DNA of 5,367 nt from an uncultured Eubacteriales bacterium (lineage in GTDB: Bacteria; Bacillota; Clostridia; Oscillospirales; CAG-272): positions 1 to 5,367 of the forward strand of contig CAKSPL010000104.1 in the NCBI GenBank assembly GCA_934481325.1. Direction: 5' to 3'. This document shows positions 1 through 5,367 of this stretch, one piece after another (the stretch's first letter is position 1; each line of letters starts with the position of its first letter). Made by a program: the position numbers and the translations under genes. The notes beneath the pieces were generated by a model. The model did no database searches and was not told where the DNA came from. It saw only the letters and a list, made by a program, of their open reading frames with translations.

Positions 1-145
1 GCACCGGCGCGCGCCCTGTCCAATAGGTAGGGTCGCCCTGCCAGAGGTACTCGGTGCCGGTCTTTTTGCCGACAATGGAGCGGATCTCGCCTCCCGCATC
101 CGAAAGGGCGATTTTCAATCGGTCGTTTTCCAGAATATATTCCAT
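1..145 (-). CDS. Aldose 1-epimerase-family protein (galactose mutarotase-like), N-terminal part, cut by the window edge
   Basis: Only the first 48 codons are present; the gene runs off the left edge. The translation begins MEYILENDRLKIALSDAGGE and continues through a segment ending YLWQGDPTYWTGRAPV. The WQGDP.YW.GRAPV stretch is typical of the aldose 1-epimerase/LacX-like branch of the mutarotase superfamily, cytosolic enzymes that interconvert alpha and beta anomers of hexoses. The catalytic His and Glu residues lie further along and are not visible, so the substrate cannot be given. Two ATG codons lie in tandem (148-146 and 145-143). The second is preferred because it sits 7 bases from the GGAGG at 157-153, while the first is only 4 bases away. 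The gene has its own promoter (169-197), so it is probably transcribed separately from the operon upstream, although read-through is possible. The family call is fairly sure; the exact sugar is unknown. Confidence 0.82.
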   Translation of the reverse strand, partial: MEYILENDRLKIALSDAGGEIRSIVGKKTGTEYLWQGDPTYWTGRAPV

Positions 146-152
146 CATATTG

Positions 153-157
153 CCTCC
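153..157 (-). promoter_or_regulatory. Ribosome binding site of the epimerase-family gene
   Basis: GGAGG on the minus strand. The spacing is 7 bases to the ATG at 145 and 4 bases to the ATG at 148, which favours 145 as the start. Confidence 0.7.
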
Positions 158-168
158 GTTTTTCTTTT

Positions 169-197
169 ATTGTAGCACATCCGCCGCCCGATTTCAA
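169..197 (-). promoter_or_regulatory. SigA-type promoter of the epimerase-family gene
   Basis: On the minus strand there is a -35 box TTGAAA (197-192), a 17-base spacer and a -10 box TACAAT (174-169) preceded by TGC, which makes an extended -10. Transcription would start near 162, giving a leader of under 20 bases before the start codon. The -35 box covers the loop and innermost stem bases of the 28-bp palindrome at 181-208, and the right part of the spacer is one arm of it. Protein binding or hairpin extrusion there could therefore affect initiation. Confidence 0.75.
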
Positions 198-208
198 TCG
201 GGCGGCGG
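181..208 (-). terminator. Perfect 28-bp inverted repeat: likely end-of-operon hairpin, possibly also an operator
   Basis: The arms CCGCCGCCCGAT (181-192) and ATCGGGCGGCGG (197-208) are exact reverse complements around a 4-base loop (193-196). The repeat starts 23 bases beyond the stop codon of the GLUG-repeat gene, where a terminator is expected. On the minus strand, however, the stem is followed by ATGTGCTACAAT rather than a run of T, so it is not a canonical intrinsic terminator. It may stabilise the 3' end, act as a weak or Rho-assisted terminator, or serve as a binding site controlling the promoter it overlaps. Confidence 0.5.
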
Positions 209-231
209 AATTTTCCGGGAATGCCGGAGCA

Positions 232-1191
232 TTATTCCTCATTCGTTTTTTTCTTTGCTTTGAAGAAAACCGCAAAGAGCGCAAAGCAGCCACCGCAAAT
301 CAGCAGGTAAGGAGCCGCCGCGCGGATTCCCGTGCCGAGAAATGCCCCCGCACTCTGCCCTTGAAGGCTCCCGGTTTCCGAGGAGAACACGATGCGCTGA
401 CCGTCCTCGCTGACCGTCCAGCGGTTCAGCTCCCGGTAATCCGTGCCGGAAGCCAGCGCGGCATTGTACAGGCTCTGATTGAGTTTTTTTGCCACGGTTT
501 CCAGGTCTGCGTCGGTACTGTCCACATAGGTGCTGCCGTGCGGTCTGTTTCCCGATCTCCCGTCCGGCTCAATGCTGATGCAGTCAATCAGTGACATTGC
601 TCCATAGGATACAATTCCGCCTACGTTCTCTGCGGAGTCCGCATTCAGCTCACATTCCGACAGGCAGTTGGCAATCGTGCCGTTGAAATTGTCGGCAATC
701 CCGCCGACTCTTGCACCGTTCACGGTGATTTTACTGTAACAGTTGATGATTTTGGCGGTGGGTCTGCTGGAATGGCTGGTAATCCCTCCGGTGCAGGCAC
801 CCGAAACGGTTCCGCCCTCTAACCCGAGGTTCATCACCGTGCCGCCCAGCTGACCGAAAAAGGAGTTGTTTCCGCCAACCGTTACGGAAAGATTCCGGAT
901 GATGTGTCCCCCGCCGTTGTAGGTGCCGAGGAACGAGCATTCGGTGCCGTATGGCCCGATGGTCTGCCATTCCACGCCCGCAAGATCAATGTCTGCGGTT
1001 TGCAGAAAGTATTCTCCTTCAAAGCCGTTTCCCGCATTGACCGCGGCGGCAAATGCCAGCAGATCTTCTTTGCTCCCGATGAGGTAGGGGGAGGCTTTGG
1101 TGCCGTCCGCTTTTTCGCTGGCACTGACGGTGATGAAACAGGCGGAAAGCAGACAAAGGACAAGGCACAGGCAAAATATTCTTTTTTTCAT
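232..1191 (-). CDS. Exported GLUG-repeat (beta-helix-like) surface protein with C-terminal membrane anchor
   Basis: This 319-residue protein has no assigned function. It begins with a basic, hydrophobic signal peptide (MKKRIFCLCLVLCLLSAC...). Cleavage could follow VSA at residue 24, but LSAC at 15-18 also fits a lipobox. Residues 34-100 follow the pattern seen before GLUG repeats: SPYLIGSKEDLLAFAAAVN, then FLQTADIDL, a W.TIG segment and F.GTYNGGGHIIRNL. Residues 110-206 hold glycine-rich turns, with GGI at 135, 163 and 191 (exactly 28 apart), each followed by a Cys-containing strand (INC, ANC, IDC), suggesting rungs of a right-handed beta-helix. Residues 291-310 form a hydrophobic segment followed by the tail KAKKKTNEE, consistent with a membrane anchor; no LPxTG sorting motif is seen. 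The start at 1191 is chosen for its signal peptide and the AAAGGAAGG ribosome site 7 bases upstream. It overlaps the upstream acyltransferase stop by 4 bases, so the two are probably co-translated. An adhesive or scaffold role is only a guess. Confidence 0.82.
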   Translation of the reverse strand: MKKRIFCLCLVLCLLSACFITVSASEKADGTKASPYLIGSKEDLLAFAAAVNAGNGFEGEYFLQTADIDLAGVEWQTIGPYGTECSFLGTYNGGGHIIRNLSVTVGGNNSFFGQLGGTVMNLGLEGGTVSGACTGGITSHSSRPTAKIINCYSKITVNGARVGGIADNFNGTIANCLSECELNADSAENVGGIVSYGAMSLIDCISIEPDGRSGNRPHGSTYVDSTDADLETVAKKLNQSLYNAALASGTDYRELNRWTVSEDGQRIVFSSETGSLQGQSAGAFLGTGIRAAAPYLLICGGCFALFAVFFKAKKKTNEE

Positions 1192-2330
1192 AACGGTACC
1201 TTCCTTTCTCTGTGACGATATAAAGTGATCACTGCTTTGCCGAACAGCTGAAAGGGGACGGCAAGCAGGAGCGTGAGGAGAAACGCAAGGGGAACGTACG
1301 CAAAATACTGCGCTACGGGGGAAAGCTCCGCAAAGCGGGCGGTTGCGGCAAGCGTGGCGTTCAGATAAGCAAACGTAGCTAAGTGGAGAATGTAAAATGC
1401 ATAGGAGTTGCCCGCAAACCATTTTATTGCGGCTTTATACCACCGCACGGGGCGGGCTTCCTCACTGCCGGAAAGAAAGAGGAGCAGACTGCAAACCGCC
1501 GCGTACGCGGAGGGGAGCAGACACCGGTAAACGAACAGATCGTGCAGGGAGGAACGCTCGTAAATAAAGCAATTGTACAAAACCATCCCCGCAAAGAGAA
1601 CCGCCGCAAACGCTTTTGCCCACGCTTTGCCGCGGGCTGGCGCACTGTAATGGAGCTTCATATCCGCAACCAGCATTCCGAGTATCACCAAATCAAGGTT
1701 GACCAGGCAGTTGGTGTAGGACCAGGTATACCAGTCCAGCCCCGCATTGACAATCAGACAACGGGCAAGCGCGCCAAGCACAAGCACGGTGCCGAACACG
1801 GCGATAAACAGCCCCTTGTTTCTTTCCGGCTTCAACGCGCGCAATGCAAGATAGAGAAACGGCATAAATAAGTATAGTTGCATCGCGAGCGAAATATACC
1901 ACAAATGCCCGAGTCCCTCCACCGAGGCGTGAGCGTTGAAGGTAAAGGTCAGAATTTTCAGCAGATATTGCGGATTCTGCCAGAAAAGGAGCTTGCCCGA
2001 CAGGACTTCATACAGGAAACAGTAAAGGTAGTACAGCGGGGCGATTTTGAGAAATCGCATCGCATAAAAACCGAAAAATTTGCGCGCGCTCCTTTTGCCT
2101 TCCCGGAAAAGCTCATACTTTTCGGTGAAAAATCCGTATCCGATGCCAAAGCCCGATAAAAACAGAAAAATCCATACCCCCGCCCAGGCAGGAAGACAGG
2201 TGAGCCAGCGGAATACCGCGGGAAACGCCTCACTTTTCGGAATACTGCCCTTTGCGTGCAATAAAAATACAAAAAGCGTTGCAAATGCCCGCAACAGATC
2301 GGCGGTGATTCCGTTCTTTGATTTCCGCAT
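1188..2330 (-). CDS. Integral membrane acyltransferase, AT3 family (OafA/YrhL-like)
   Basis: This 380-residue, strongly hydrophobic protein has about ten likely membrane segments, the usual size and topology of acyltransferase family 3. These proteins move acyl groups, often acetyl, onto cell-surface sugars, exopolysaccharides, peptidoglycan or small molecules. Visible family marks are the R-x10-H motif in the first membrane segment (Arg14, His25), FLFLSGF at 55-61, GHLWYISLAMQLYLF at 141-155 and SYAFYILH at 309-316. The third motif lacks the acidic pair seen in the WSL..EEQ.Y form of many OafA proteins, so it belongs to a different subgroup. No extra SGNH domain is attached. The start at 2330 has GGAGG 7 bases upstream and follows a consensus promoter; longer in-frame starts would run into the terminator and ppdK. 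Its TGA shares 4 bases with the ATG of the GLUG-repeat gene. The family is confident, the substrate unknown. Confidence 0.9.
   Translation of the reverse strand: MRKSKNGITADLLRAFATLFVFLLHAKGSIPKSEAFPAVFRWLTCLPAWAGVWIFLFLSGFGIGYGFFTEKYELFREGKRSARKFFGFYAMRFLKIAPLYYLYCFLYEVLSGKLLFWQNPQYLLKILTFTFNAHASVEGLGHLWYISLAMQLYLFMPFLYLALRALKPERNKGLFIAVFGTVLVLGALARCLIVNAGLDWYTWSYTNCLVNLDLVILGMLVADMKLHYSAPARGKAWAKAFAAVLFAGMVLYNCFIYERSSLHDLFVYRCLLPSAYAAVCSLLLFLSGSEEARPVRWYKAAIKWFAGNSYAFYILHLATFAYLNATLAATARFAELSPVAQYFAYVPLAFLLTLLLAVPFQLFGKAVITLYRHRERKVPL
1199..1207 (-). promoter_or_regulatory. Ribosome binding site of the GLUG-repeat gene, inside the acyltransferase 3' end
   Basis: AAAGGAAGG on the minus strand ends 7 bases before the ATG at 1191. 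It lies within the last codons of the acyltransferase gene. It supports the 1191 start over the in-frame extension reaching 1422, which would run antiparallel-free through the acyltransferase coding region in another frame. Confidence 0.7.
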
Positions 2331-2337
2331 TTGCTCC

Positions 2338-2342
2338 CCTCC
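2338..2342 (-). promoter_or_regulatory. Ribosome binding site of the acyltransferase gene
   Basis: GGAGG on the minus strand, 7 bases before the ATG at 2330. It fixes the start and excludes the upstream in-frame extension. Confidence 0.75.
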
Positions 2343-2366
2343 GGTAGTTTTCCGTTCTTTAACTCT

Positions 2367-2395
2367 ATTATATCCATTTTTTTTGTTTTTGTCAA
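2367..2395 (-). promoter_or_regulatory. Perfect-consensus SigA promoter of the acyltransferase/GLUG operon
   Basis: On the minus strand the -35 box is TTGACA (2395-2390) and the -10 box is TATAAT (2372-2367), with a 17-base spacer, so every consensus base matches. Transcription would start near 2360, leaving a leader of about 30 bases. The spacer is dominated by adenine runs of five (partly in the -35 box) and eight bases. The -35 box begins only 8 bases beyond the T-run of the ppdK terminator. Confidence 0.88.
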
Positions 2396-2403
2396 GCACT
2401 GGT

Positions 2404-2443
2404 AAAAAACGCCCCTGCGGTTCGTCAACCGCAGGGGCGTTTT
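2404..2443 (-). terminator. Intrinsic terminator of ppdK
   Basis: A perfect 17-bp stem (2406-2422 with 2427-2443) has a 4-base loop at 2423-2426. The core of the stem is GC-rich (CGCCCCTGCGGTT and its complement). On the minus strand the hairpin runs into six T (plus-strand A at 2409-2404). It starts about 11 bases past the ppdK stop codon. This is a textbook Rho-independent terminator and insulates the downstream acyltransferase operon from ppdK transcription. Confidence 0.93.
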
Positions 2444-2454
2444 GGGGGCGAAAA

Positions 2455-5079
2455 TCAGTCCTTAAGAGCTGCCTGAGCCGCCGCAAGGCGTGCAATCGGC
2501 ACGCGGAACGGCGAGCAGGAAACATAGGTCAGACCGATCTTGTGGCAGAACTCTACGGATGTCGGGTCGCCGCCGTGCTCACCGCAGATACCGCAGTGCA
2601 GGTCGGGGCGAACGGACTTGCCGAGCTTCACAGCCATTTCCATCAGCTTGCCAACGCCGGCCTGGTCGAGCTTGGCAAACGGATCGTTTTCATAAATCTT
2701 GTTGTCGTAGTAAGAGGGCAGGAACTTGCCGGCGTCATCACGGGAGAAGCCGAAGGTCATCTGCGTCAGGTCGTTGGTGCCGAAGCAGAAGAACTCTGCC
2801 TCCTTGGCGATTTCGTCCGCGGTCAGAGCGGCACGCGGAATCTCAATCATCGTACCTACTTCATAGTGGAGGTTGGCACCTGCGTTCTTGATTTCCTCGT
2901 CCGCGGTCTTGACAACCACTTTCTTCACGAAAGCAAGCTCTTTCACATCGCCTGCAAGCGGGATCATAATCTCGGGAACGATCTTCCAGTCGGGGTGCTT
3001 CTTCTGTACGTTCAGAGCCGCACGGATGACAGCCTTGGTCTGCATCACGGCGATCTCGGGGTAGGTGACGGTCAGGCGGCATCCGCGGTGACCCATCATC
3101 GGGTTGGCCTCGTGCAGACCCTGGATAATGCCCTTGATTGCCTCAACCGTTTTGCCCTGCGCTTTGGCGAGAGCGGCGATTTCGGCTTCCTCGGTGGGAA
3201 CGAACTCGTGGAGCGGGGGATCCAGGAACCGGATGGTTACGGGGTCGCCTTCCATAGATTCAAACAGAGCCTCAAAGTCAGCCTGCTGCATCGGCATAAT
3301 CTTGGCAAGAGCGGCTTCACGCTCCTCCACGGTGTCAGCGCAGATCATCTCGCGGAATGCGGCGATTCTCTGCGGGTCAAAGAACATATGCTCGGTACGG
3401 CAAAGACCGATGCCCTGTGCGCCCAGCTCCCGTGCCTTTGCGGCGTCCTTCGGGGTGTCGGCATTGGTGCGTACCTGCAATTTGCGGTATTTGTCAGCCC
3501 ACGCCATAATTCTGCCGAAGTTGCCGCCGATCTGTGCGTCAACCGTCGGAATGATGCCGTCGTAAATGTTACCGGTGGAGCCGTCAATGGAAATATAGTC
3601 GCCCTCGTGGTAGGTCTTACCTGCCAGGGTGAACTTCTTGTTTTCCTCATCCATTACGATGTCACCGCAACCGGAAACACAGCAGGTACCCATACCACGC
3701 GCCACAACTGCCGCGTGAGAGGTCATACCGCCGCGCACGGTCAGGATGCCCTGAGAAGCCTTCATACCGGTGATATCCTCGGGAGAGGTTTCCAGACGCA
3801 CCAGAACGACCTTCTTGCCGGCTTTCTTCCAAGCCTCTGCGTCGTCTGCTGAGAACACAATCTGACCGCAGGCGGCACCGGGAGAAGCACCAAGACCCTT
3901 ACCGACAGGGTTGGCGGCTTTCAGAGCCTTTGCGTCAAACTGCGGGTGCAGGAGCGTGTCAAGGTTACGGGGGTCAATCATCAGAACGGCTTCCTTATCG
4001 GTGCGCATTCCCTCGTCCACGAGGTCGCAGGCAATCTGAAGTGCCGCCTGAGCGGTGCGCTTGCCGTTACGGGTCTGCAGCATAAAGAGCTTGCCGTGCT
4101 CCACGGTAAATTCCATATCCTGCATATCGCGGTAGTGATCTTCGAGAATTTTGCAGACCTTCCGGAACTGCGCGAAAGCCTCGGGGAACAGCTCTGCCAT
4201 CTTGGCAATCGGCAGAGGCGTGCGCACGCCTGCCACCACGTCCTCGCCCTGTGCATTGGGGAGGAACTCGCCCATCAGCTTCTTCTCGCCGGTAGCGGGG
4301 TCACGGGTAAATGCCACACCGGTGCCGCAGTCGTCACCCATATTGCCGAATGCCATCATCTGCACGTTGACAGCGGTACCCCAGGAGTAGGGAATATCGT
4401 TATCGCGGCGGTAAACGTTGGCGCGCGGGTTGTCCCAGGAGCGGAACACTGCCTTAATGGCACCGAGGAGCTGTTCCTTCGGGTCGGACGGGAAGTCCGT
4501 GCCGATTTTTTCCTTGTATTCGGCTTTGAACTGGTTGGCAAGGGTTTTGAGGTCGTCTGCGGTCAGATCCACATCAAACTTCACGCCCTTTTCTTCCTTC
4601 ATCTTATCGATAAGCTGTTCAAAGTACTTTTTGCCGACTTCCATTACCACGTCGGAGTACATCTGGATAAATCTGCGGTAGCAGTCCCAAGCCCAGCGCG
4701 GGTTTTTGGACATCTCGGCAATGGTGTTGACCACTTCCTCGTTCAGACCCAGGTTGAGGATGGTGTCCATCATACCGGGCATCGAGGCGCGGGCACCGGA
4801 ACGGACGGAAACCAGCAACGGGTTTTTCTTGTCGCCGAATTTCTTGCCGGTGATCTCTTCCATCTTGTTGATGTAGGTCATGATCTCTGCCATAATCTCA
4901 TCATTGATTTTTCTGCCGTCCTCATAGTACTGAGTGCAAGCCTCGGTGCTGATGGTGAAGCCCTGGGGAACGGGAAGACCGATATTGGTCATTTCCGCAA
5001 GGTTTGCGCCCTTGCCGCCCAGCAACTCACGCATATTGGCATTGCCTTCGGTAAAGAGATAGCAATACTTCTTTGCCAT
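2455..5079 (-). CDS. ppdK: Pyruvate, phosphate dikinase
   Basis: This cytosolic enzyme catalyses ATP + phosphate + pyruvate to and from AMP + pyrophosphate + phosphoenolpyruvate. In anaerobes it can run in the glycolytic direction, using pyrophosphate, or supply PEP for gluconeogenesis. The protein is 874 residues, the length known for the Clostridium symbiosum enzyme, and appears intact. The N-terminal nucleotide-binding domain contains LLGGKGANLAEM (19-30) and SVRSGARASMPGMMDT (91-106). The swivelling phosphohistidine domain contains GGMTSHAAVVARGMG (450-464), with His455 the phosphorylated residue. The C-terminal TIM-barrel pyruvate/PEP domain contains GLCRTEHMF (Arg561), IRFLDPPLHEF (Arg617), GTMIEIPRA (Glu746), FGTNDLTQ (768-774 region) and HCGICGEHGGDP with the active-site Cys832. 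The start at 5079 has GGAGG 10 bases upstream and begins MAKKYCYLF, as expected. It is a single-gene unit with its own promoter and terminator, transcribed away from proC. No PPDK regulatory-protein gene is visible nearby. Confidence 0.98.
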   Translation of the reverse strand: MAKKYCYLFTEGNANMRELLGGKGANLAEMTNIGLPVPQGFTISTEACTQYYEDGRKINDEIMAEIMTYINKMEEITGKKFGDKKNPLLVSVRSGARASMPGMMDTILNLGLNEEVVNTIAEMSKNPRWAWDCYRRFIQMYSDVVMEVGKKYFEQLIDKMKEEKGVKFDVDLTADDLKTLANQFKAEYKEKIGTDFPSDPKEQLLGAIKAVFRSWDNPRANVYRRDNDIPYSWGTAVNVQMMAFGNMGDDCGTGVAFTRDPATGEKKLMGEFLPNAQGEDVVAGVRTPLPIAKMAELFPEAFAQFRKVCKILEDHYRDMQDMEFTVEHGKLFMLQTRNGKRTAQAALQIACDLVDEGMRTDKEAVLMIDPRNLDTLLHPQFDAKALKAANPVGKGLGASPGAACGQIVFSADDAEAWKKAGKKVVLVRLETSPEDITGMKASQGILTVRGGMTSHAAVVARGMGTCCVSGCGDIVMDEENKKFTLAGKTYHEGDYISIDGSTGNIYDGIIPTVDAQIGGNFGRIMAWADKYRKLQVRTNADTPKDAAKARELGAQGIGLCRTEHMFFDPQRIAAFREMICADTVEEREAALAKIMPMQQADFEALFESMEGDPVTIRFLDPPLHEFVPTEEAEIAALAKAQGKTVEAIKGIIQGLHEANPMMGHRGCRLTVTYPEIAVMQTKAVIRAALNVQKKHPDWKIVPEIMIPLAGDVKELAFVKKVVVKTADEEIKNAGANLHYEVGTMIEIPRAALTADEIAKEAEFFCFGTNDLTQMTFGFSRDDAGKFLPSYYDNKIYENDPFAKLDQAGVGKLMEMAVKLGKSVRPDLHCGICGEHGGDPTSVEFCHKIGLTYVSCSPFRVPIARLAAAQAALKD

Positions 5080-5089
5080 GTTGAAAATA

Positions 5090-5094
5090 CCTCC
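5090..5094 (-). promoter_or_regulatory. Ribosome binding site of ppdK
   Basis: GGAGG on the minus strand, 10 bases before the ATG at 5079. The spacing is a little long but workable. Confidence 0.65.
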
Positions 5095-5125
5095 AAATTT
5101 TTGTTTTTCCTTTTGGGATAGACAA

Positions 5126-5138
5126 ATGCGAAACGCAT
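5126..5138 (-). repeat. Small inverted repeat in the ppdK leader
   Basis: ATGCG-AAA-CGCAT is a 5-bp stem with a 3-base loop, lying a little downstream of the predicted ppdK transcription start. It is too small to call a riboswitch or attenuator and has no T-run after it. It could be an operator half-site pair or chance. Confidence 0.35.
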
Positions 5139-5158
5139 CCGCCGTTTTGCAACGACTT

Positions 5159-5187
5159 ATTATATCATATCTATATCAAAAGTGCAA
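5159..5187 (-). promoter_or_regulatory. Extended -10 promoter of ppdK
   Basis: The minus strand has a perfect -10 TATAAT (5164-5159) preceded by TGA, an extended -10. At 17 bases there is a weak -35, TTGCAC (5187-5182). A poor -35 combined with an extended -10 is a common arrangement. The predicted start near 5152 gives a leader of about 70 bases to the ATG at 5079, longer than the other leaders in this window. Confidence 0.72.
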
Positions 5188-5242
5188 GGGGATTTTGCAA
5201 AAAAGCAACGGCGGGAGTAAATTTTTTGTAAACCTGCGCCCC

Positions 5243-5271
5243 TTGACAGGAAAGAGGGAAAAGGATATAAT
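5243..5271 (+). promoter_or_regulatory. Perfect-consensus SigA promoter of proC
   Basis: TTGACA (5243-5248), a 17-base spacer and TATAAT (5266-5271) match every consensus base. Transcription would start near 5278, about 23 bases before the proC ATG. Its -35 is 55 bases from the ppdK -35, so the two units diverge from a shared 221-base intergenic region (5080-5300). Confidence 0.85.
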
Positions 5272-5300
5272 GGAAAAAAACGCGGAAGGGCGGATCGGAT

Positions 5301-5367
5301 ATGAAAAAGATTTGTGTCATCGGTGCCGGTAATATGGGAGGAGCGTTGCTTGCGGGCTTCCTTTCGG
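5301..5367 (+). CDS. proC: Pyrroline-5-carboxylate reductase, N-terminal part, cut by the window edge
   Basis: Only 22 codons are visible: MKKICVIGAGNMGGALLAGF followed by LS. This is the first beta strand and nucleotide-binding loop of a Rossmann fold, with the G-x-G-x-M-G-x-A pattern (Gly8, Gly10, Met12, Gly13) characteristic of ProC, which reduces pyrroline-5-carboxylate to proline using NAD(P)H in the cytosol. Other NAD(P)-binding proteins, such as related oxidoreductases of the F420/NADP group, share part of this motif, so the call rests on the GAGNMGGA wording. The start is supported by a purine-rich GGAAGGG at 5284-5290, 10 bases upstream, and by the promoter at 5243-5271. It is divergent from ppdK; no functional link between the two is evident. 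Confidence 0.8.
   Translation, partial: MKKICVIGAGNMGGALLAGFLS

Noticed and set aside
1192..1422. N-terminal extension of the GLUG-repeat frame to 1422
   Set aside because: The extra residues overlap the acyltransferase coding region and would bury the signal peptide; the ATG at 1191 has a good ribosome site.
2331..2525. N-terminal extension of the acyltransferase frame to 2525
   Set aside because: It would run through the operon promoter, the ppdK terminator and the ppdK 3' end. The ATG at 2330 has GGAGG at 7 bases and is the natural family start.
2080..3852. A 590-codon plus-strand open frame antisense to ppdK and the acyltransferase
   Set aside because: It crosses two unrelated genes, the terminator and a promoter on the other strand, has no ribosome site and resembles no protein family. 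It is a shadow of codon bias in ppdK.
3946..5121. A 391-codon plus-strand open frame antisense to the 5' half of ppdK
   Set aside because: It mirrors the ppdK reading frame (many His, Val, Leu from reversed codons), has no promoter or ribosome site, and ends inside the ppdK leader.
5080..5152. ppdK leader as a riboswitch or attenuator
   Set aside because: Only a 5-bp hairpin is visible; the leader is about 70 bases, with no terminator-like stem and no known aptamer pattern.
5078..5332. An 84-codon plus-strand frame overlapping the ppdK-proC intergenic region
   Set aside because: It overlaps both promoters and the proC start in another frame, and has no recognisable ribosome site or family.
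1..5367. CRISPR array, tRNA, rRNA, transposase or phage genes
   Set aside because: No repeat-spacer pattern, tRNA-like fold or mobile-element protein was recognised on either strand.

Overview
The window looks like chromosomal DNA from a Gram-positive anaerobe of the Clostridia, possibly a gut Oscillospirales or Ruminococcaceae-like bacterium. The evidence is a clostridial-type 874-residue pyruvate, phosphate dikinase, strong GGAGG-type ribosome binding sites, consensus housekeeping promoters (TTGACA/TATAAT, 17-bp spacers), moderately high GC in coding regions and a GLUG-type surface protein. The lineage is inference, because no rRNA or other marker gene is present.

Layout, left to right. 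(1) Positions 1-145, minus: the first 48 codons of an aldose 1-epimerase-family protein, with its own promoter just upstream. (2) Positions 181-208: a perfect 28-bp inverted repeat between that gene and the next, with the epimerase -35 box at its loop. (3) Positions 232-1191 and 1188-2330, minus: a two-gene operon. An integral membrane acyltransferase (AT3 family) comes first, followed with a 4-base ATGA overlap by an exported GLUG-repeat protein with a C-terminal membrane anchor. A perfect-consensus promoter lies at 2367-2395. (4) Positions 2404-2443: an intrinsic terminator closing the next gene. (5) Positions 2455-5079, minus: a complete ppdK. (6) Positions 5080-5300: a divergent intergenic region with one promoter for ppdK and one for the gene on the right. 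(7) Positions 5301-5367, plus: the first 22 codons of a pyrroline-5-carboxylate reductase (proC).

Functionally, ppdK (central carbon metabolism, PEP/pyruvate interconversion), proC (proline synthesis) and the epimerase (sugar anomer interconversion) are ordinary metabolic genes. The accessory part is the acyltransferase/GLUG operon, sitting between a terminator and a palindrome. Its products would both be at the cell envelope. A plausible reading is that the acyltransferase modifies a surface glycan or the partner protein's environment, but no substrate can be read from the sequence. All four transcription units have a recognisable promoter. No tRNA, rRNA, CRISPR array, insertion sequence or phage gene was seen. 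No clear new system is present; the coupled acyltransferase/GLUG pair is the best candidate for a second look.
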